From assembly GCA_004794785.1 (NCBI GenBank), contig SJOL01006425.1, forward strand, positions 1,402,617 to 1,466,616: a stretch of 64,000 bases of DNA, in the 5' to 3' direction. This document shows positions 61,101-64,000 of this stretch, piece by piece. The notes beneath the pieces are model-generated. The model had not been told where the DNA came from. It worked only from the letters and a program-made list of their open reading frames with translations, and searched no databases. The translations under genes and the position numbers were made by a program. This DNA is from Opisthorchis felineus (Eukaryota; Platyhelminthes; Trematoda; Opisthorchiida; Opisthorchiidae). Every line of letters begins with the position of its first letter. The stretch's first letter is position 1.

Positions 61101-62588
61101 TGCAGCGTCGACGCTGTTCATGTGAGAAACAACAACTTGGAATTAAACTTGTGGGAATCGATTTTTTTTTACAACTCTTACCATCCAGCCAGTCAAAATG
61201 GGTTGACGCCGTACCTGATTAGTTTGCCGGGAAGACTCCCATACCATATGCGACCTTCGGAATACCTAGGTAAATGAGTTCAGTTTCACCAGAGGACTCT
61301 AGGGCAGATAACCAGAGGGAATAAACATACGCCAGTCAATAGAGGGGTAGCGCCTAAATCCATATTGTTGGGCGCTTACGAGGGCTTCGCACTCAAGATC
61401 ACTCACAGGGTCTTTCTGGACAAGACAGGCTTTATAACTTTGGGTAAAATACGAGTGATTGAATTGAGGCGGTAATCATCTGCGGCGTGAAGGGGTCCAT
61501 ACTTGGAGATACGGAGTTCATGTGAAAAGTCCCATGAAAAGGGCGCCTCACCAGTAAAGTTGGATAGGGGAAAGGGGTGAGCGACATTTGGGCTGAGTTC
61601 TGGAGCGCGTTTCGAAGCAAAACAGATAGGATGCGATTCGGACCTATGGGTTTTGACGTGTCGACCAGAGGAACGGACTGGCAAATTTTGCTTATGGTCA
61701 TGACGGAACGAATGCGTAATCTAGGGCTGATGTTGAAAGAGATGTGTTTGGATGAGAGACGAAAAGTGAGCGTGGAGCTAATTTCCCCCAAAAAATCATC
61801 AATGAAAAGGAGTGGACCATTATGTCTGCATGAGGATCCTTGTCAGAAAATTGCCCTTTCAGCTGGTGAGGGCTGTAGCACTCAATGCCTATGTCTCATC
61901 TCATTTGATCTTTTTTCGCAAAAAAGACTGTGGCAGCTGCAATCGAGCCAGACTGCCTCATTCGTTATTCGCATAGATTTTGCTGTGATGTTTGATGACG
62001 TCTGTCTACCCATCACCTGGACCTGGTGCGGGTACGTTTACACAAACTCCTCTGGACAACCACCCATACTGCTTTATATCTCCTCATTAGCTTCTCTATT
62101 ATACTTGATTGTTCTGCGCATACTCACTTTTCGGAGTTGATCTTACTCATTTGATTTGGTTTCAACCGGTTTCTGTTGAATTGGTTTATTCAGGCGATGT
62201 TATTCCCGAAGAGTCCGGTCCTGACTTTGAGGAACCGTTTATCGGCTCTTCTCCGGTGTCCGCAACCAGCCGAAGCATGAAAGCGCTCGGCCAACCCACC
62301 TCCACCACATCGGTGCCTACTTTTCCCACCACAAACTCGAATTATTTCATCAGCCAGCGACAACCCGTTCCTTTGACCGGTCCCGTCGTTACAGCCACAT
62401 CTCCCATCTCCGCACATTCCATCACACAACTGCAAACACCATCGCCAGATCAGAGTTTCCCGGATCCGTTTTCTGCAGCTCCCTTCAATCCGGCTACCAT
62501 TCAACAACACCAACAAACACAACAGGATAATTCTTGGTCCAATTTAGAGGCGCTGTCACATCTCTCCATTGCAACCAACGTAAGTTGA
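43012..62588 (+). CDS. numb: Numb orthologue (PTB-domain cell-fate determinant), eight exons
   Basis: Numb is a membrane-associated endocytic adaptor that is inherited by one daughter in asymmetric divisions and antagonises Notch. Joined exons are 43,012-43,146, 43,181-43,261, 43,310-43,378, 43,428-43,568, 51,594-51,728, 56,322-56,561, 56,905-57,019 and 62,194-62,579. All have GT-AG borders and phases that fit; together they make 1,302 nt, or 434 codons. Residues about 30-180 form the PTB domain ([62 protein letters not shown]). Residues 268-305 are the NumbF region ([29 protein letters not shown]). Residues 396-398 are an AP-2-binding DPF. The start ATG matches the usual MN-x-x-R-x-SF-type N-terminus and has G at -3. 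The exon 8 frame stops at 62,586-62,588 after VS, or the perfect donor at 62,580 splices onward. An NPF motif, usual at the C-terminus, is not seen. Confidence 0.95.
43147..43180 (+). other. numb: numb intron 1, 34 nt
   Basis: GT at the left, a TTTTTTCAG acceptor at the right, phase 0. Reading through it would break VKYLG, the conserved junction. At 34 nt it is close to the minimum size for a spliceosomal intron. Confidence 0.9.
43181..43261 (+). CDS. numb: numb exon 2
   Basis: Residues 46-72 ([19 protein letters not shown] onward), phase 0. It corresponds to the first PTB strand and helix. The alternative 11-residue PTB insert of vertebrate isoforms would follow at this exon's end and is absent. 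Confidence 0.95.
43310..43378 (+). CDS. numb: numb exon 3
   Basis: Residues 73-95 ([20 protein letters not shown], then VSQ), phase 0, between introns of 48 nt (43,262-43,309) and 49 nt (43,379-43,427). It corresponds to KAVLWVSADGLRV of vertebrate Numb. Confidence 0.95.
43428..43568 (+). CDS. numb: numb exon 4
   Basis: Residues 96-142, phase 0. This is the most conserved part of the PTB domain: [18 protein letters not shown], then [21 protein letters not shown] consensus donor GTAAGT follows. Confidence 0.97.
46100..46286 (+). mobile_element. tRNA-derived SINE, full length, exact 13-bp duplication
   Basis: Complete member: GGGGCGAGATGGCTCAGTGG at the 5' end, GTGGTTCGAACCCG B box, shared body and a T8-like end. 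TTCACTTAGATTG is duplicated exactly at 46,087-46,099 and 46,287-46,299. It is the cleanest SINE insertion in the window, and it lies at the start of a Penelope-like fragment. Confidence 0.95.
46300..46598 (+). pseudogene. Penelope-like reverse transcriptase fragment
   Basis: The open frame gives [20 protein letters not shown], then [20 protein letters not shown] and [12 protein letters not shown]. In Penelope-like elements these read GxxMGSPLSPVxANxxMExFE and RYVDDTFVV. The catalytic YVDD is CVAD here (near 46,553-46,565) with the first Asp lost, and Gly of MGSP is Arg, so it is inactive. An RTE 3' end cuts it off at about 46,599. Confidence 0.85.
46599..47000 (+). mobile_element. RTE-like 3' end, 5'-truncated, inside a Penelope-like fragment
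   Basis: GAAACGAGCCAGGCG, GGTCATCGCCGTCTCCCTGG and the later TGTGGCAGCTATAACCA with a GATGATGACGA end parallel 40,300-40,530. Penelope-like coding resumes just after it, so this probably inserted into that element. Confidence 0.75.
47003..47330 (+). pseudogene. Penelope-like C-terminal region (GIY-YIG type) remnant
   Basis: [15 protein letters not shown] followed, after a degraded stretch, by [14 protein letters not shown] and, after a stop, [12 protein letters not shown] matches the region before and at the start of the GIY-YIG nuclease of Penelope-like elements (VVYKIPCxDC, then GRxLxTRIxEH). It presumably belongs to the same insertion as the polymerase at 46,300-46,598. Confidence 0.7.
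48178..48245 (+). other. tRNA-like remnant
   Basis: TTTGGTAGAGCAG resembles a D-arm or A box, and GGTTCGATCC is a perfect B-box core 40 bp further on. No convincing cloverleaf can be drawn by eye, so it is probably a relic of a tRNA or SINE. Confidence 0.3.
49943..50126 (+). mobile_element. tRNA-derived SINE, older diverged copy
   Basis: All parts of the family are recognisable, but with more changes than in other copies (GTGGCTCTAACCCAG in place of the B box, TCTGGACTTGAGCAACC). Its flanks show no more than a 5-bp match, which suggests an older insertion. Confidence 0.82.
51594..51728 (+). CDS. numb: numb exon 5
   Basis: Residues 143-187, phase 0. [20 protein letters not shown] is the C-terminal PTB helix. 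[10 protein letters not shown] ends the exon, as FTREGSFR ends the domain in other Numb proteins. Confidence 0.96.
51729..56321 (+). other. numb: numb intron 5, 4,593 nt
   Basis: It contains a tRNA-like sequence on the minus strand at 52,072-52,138 and otherwise only unassigned frames (plus 54,837-55,205, minus 55,195-55,560). A small additional exon cannot be excluded. Confidence 0.75.
52072..52138 (-). other. tRNA-like sequence, possible second SINE family
   Basis: On the minus strand GCTCGTGGTCGAACGGTTGAGC forms a D-arm-like hairpin containing an A box, and GTTGGTTCGAAACTC is a B-box and T-arm. The anticodon stem is poor, so it is likely a tRNA-derived repeat and not a working tRNA. Confidence 0.45.
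56322..56561 (+). CDS. numb: numb exon 6
   Basis: Residues 188-267, phase 0, with a TTTTTTCGACATCACTTTAG acceptor. After [11 protein letters not shown] the sequence is low-complexity Ser/Pro/Thr/Ala-rich, as in this linker of other Numbs. It ends in [14 protein letters not shown], equivalent to AIPRRHAPIEQLARQ before the NumbF region. Confidence 0.92.
56905..57019 (+). CDS. numb: numb exon 7 (NumbF region)
   Basis: Residues 268-305 plus one base (phase 1). GSLRLFPKL and [20 protein letters not shown] match the NumbF motif. Ser269 and Ser287 correspond to the aPKC/CaMK-regulated serines of mammalian Numb (Ser276 and Ser295). It follows a 343-nt intron (56,562-56,904). Confidence 0.95.
57020..62193 (+). 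other. numb: numb intron 7, 5,174 nt
   Basis: No transposon with a clear motif was recognised inside it. Plus 57,181-57,594 and the overlapping frames at 61,400-61,800 on both strands are unassigned. A missed exon is possible. Confidence 0.7.
62194..62588 (+). CDS. numb: numb exon 8, possibly last
   Basis: The leading GC completes the Gly codon begun in exon 7. Residues 306-434 start [16 protein letters not shown], continue through a Ser/Thr/Pro/Gln-rich stretch and include [10 protein letters not shown], whose DPF is the kind of motif that binds the AP-2 alpha ear. At 62,580 the sequence AAC|GTAAGT is a perfect splice donor, while reading on gives VS and a TGA at 62,586. Both outcomes may occur. 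Confidence 0.88.
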
Positions 62589-63660
62589 TAGGTTATATCA
62601 CCTACTTGATTTACCGTACTTAACGGTGTGTGGTTCGTTTGTTTGTTGTGAGACATACTGACGTCTGTGTCACCTCATTCAGGATTAACGCAGTCTCTTT
62701 TCACGACGACCGGAATCATAGGGCATTTACATTTTATCGCCGGAGAACGTATATGGTAGTTGTGGAGTGTGTAGCTCCATAATTAATACGATTTCTTTCT
62801 TATGAATGAATTGTACTGAAAGCACTTCAGTTTACGCCACATTTGATTTCGGACGAATTGGATCAACTTTGAGGAGTATTCGGTTGTCGCGATATTGTTG
62901 TGTTGATCACGTCTTTGACACTATTGGGTCACTTATTTGAGGATGACCCATAAGTCATTGCAGAGCTGTGAACACTTTGCATCGCACCCATGTCTTTGCC
63001 GGTGTTTGTCAGAGTTGCCTTGATAAAATTATCGAGATAATCCGACAGAGAACTTGGGGTGTCGCGGCAGTAATTTGAAGACCACTCCACATTAGATTAA
63101 AATCTGTACAAATCTTCGGGGTTGACACCACAGTTCGAACCCCCTGGAAATAATGTACCTCGACGTCCAGCCAGCCTCAGATTTTTACCCATTTATCTTG
63201 AAATTTTTATGGAGACGTCTTATAAAAATGTTAAGACGTCTTCACTTGAGAAAGGTCCAGATGTTAGCCCATCGAATTATCCATAGGCTCGCCTAGTCGC
63301 GTAAAGCTTGTGCAGCATCATTATATCAGCCATCAGATAGGATTATGCGGAATCGAGTTCCAATTGCGGGTATTCAGGTCACTGATTGCCTGGATAAACG
63401 CCTCTGTTGAAGTGGAAAGCTGGACGCTACTTGTTGCCGCATGTGGAGCCCCAGCGCAAACTCCTGCATACACCCAGTATATTTTCGGTTGATACACCCA
63501 TATGGAGACTCTCCGGCATTTTGAGATGATTCTACGTACAGTTCTTGAGGTGAGCTAGCAAGAAACCTCAAGTAGCTCGGTGGGAATTCATAGTTCGCTG
63601 GACGTCAAGTTATGGTGTCCTCCGAGGTGCGCATCCTTGCGTGCAACTGTTTGAACACCC
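62589..63660. other. 3' flank or intron of numb, no gene recognised
   Basis: No further Numb-like exon with an NPF motif and no clear poly(A) signal context could be identified. Confidence 0.4.
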
Positions 63661-63768
63661 CCATTGGGACGCCTCAACTTGACATCGAGTCATCTCTACA
63701 TTTCCATCGAGACACTTCAAGGTTCCATTCGAGGCACCTCAAGGGTGTTATCGGGATATCGTATGAAA
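63661..63768. repeat. Degenerate 21-22-bp tandem repeat
   Basis: Four to five units built on the theme CCATCGAGACACCTCAAGGTT follow each other at 63,661, 63,683, 63,704, 63,725 and 63,747, diverging strongly. Confidence 0.6.
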
Positions 63769-64000
63769 AGCGTCAGGATGTCTCGACATGAAAAAAGATA
63801 GATGTGGATGAACGTGCGAGTAATGCGCGATGCCAATGCGTATGATCAACATACCTGCTCTTGCTTACGTGCTTCCATACTACTTGTTCCCTCCACTTTC
63901 TTGTTGTGTCTTATTCGAATGGCCCCGATCGGACTGAAGCCATAGAGGATGTGTACAATTTATAGGGAGAAAATAACCGAGTTGATTCTTGGGTTGACAC

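Overview
This is eukaryotic DNA, most probably from a parasitic flatworm (a digenean fluke is the best guess; a cestode is not excluded). Three things point there. The only recognisable host gene is a Numb orthologue whose first three introns are 34, 48 and 49 nt while the later ones run to several kilobases, an intron-size polarity known from schistosomes. The transposon load is RTE-like, CR1-like and Penelope-like. A block near 6 kb carries hammerhead ribozymes resembling those of schistosome Penelope-like and Sm-alpha elements. No bacterial operons, rRNA or CRISPR arrays are visible.

Layout. Positions 1-11.4 kb are gene-poor: three diverged copies of one unassigned repeat (about 2.4-3.6, 6.3-7.0 and 9.2-10.1 kb) that share a fossil coding frame, and, set into the second copy, a ~565-bp block with two inverted hammerhead ribozymes (5,729-6,293). 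A decayed CR1-like retrotransposon lies on the minus strand at 11.4-14.8 kb and another on the plus strand at 19.0-21.85 kb, the latter interrupted by a 591-base run of N. From 24 to 40.6 kb the window is a graveyard of RTE-like fragments on both strands (endonuclease, reverse transcriptase and 3' ends), peppered with a tRNA-derived SINE family, several copies of which have clear target-site duplications.

The right third, 43.0-62.6 kb, is the numb gene on the plus strand: eight coding exons with consistent splice phases give about 434-436 residues with a PTB domain, the NumbF region and an endocytic DPF motif. Its 8.0-kb intron 4 holds SINEs, a Penelope-like reverse transcriptase fragment and an RTE 3' end. 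The gene may continue beyond the last exon seen. Numb is a cell-fate determinant and endocytic adaptor that antagonises Notch; nothing else in the window appears functionally linked to it.

All transposon calls are by eye from translated motifs, and boundaries are approximate unless a target-site duplication is given. Many stretches between these features show nothing I can name and are listed as such.
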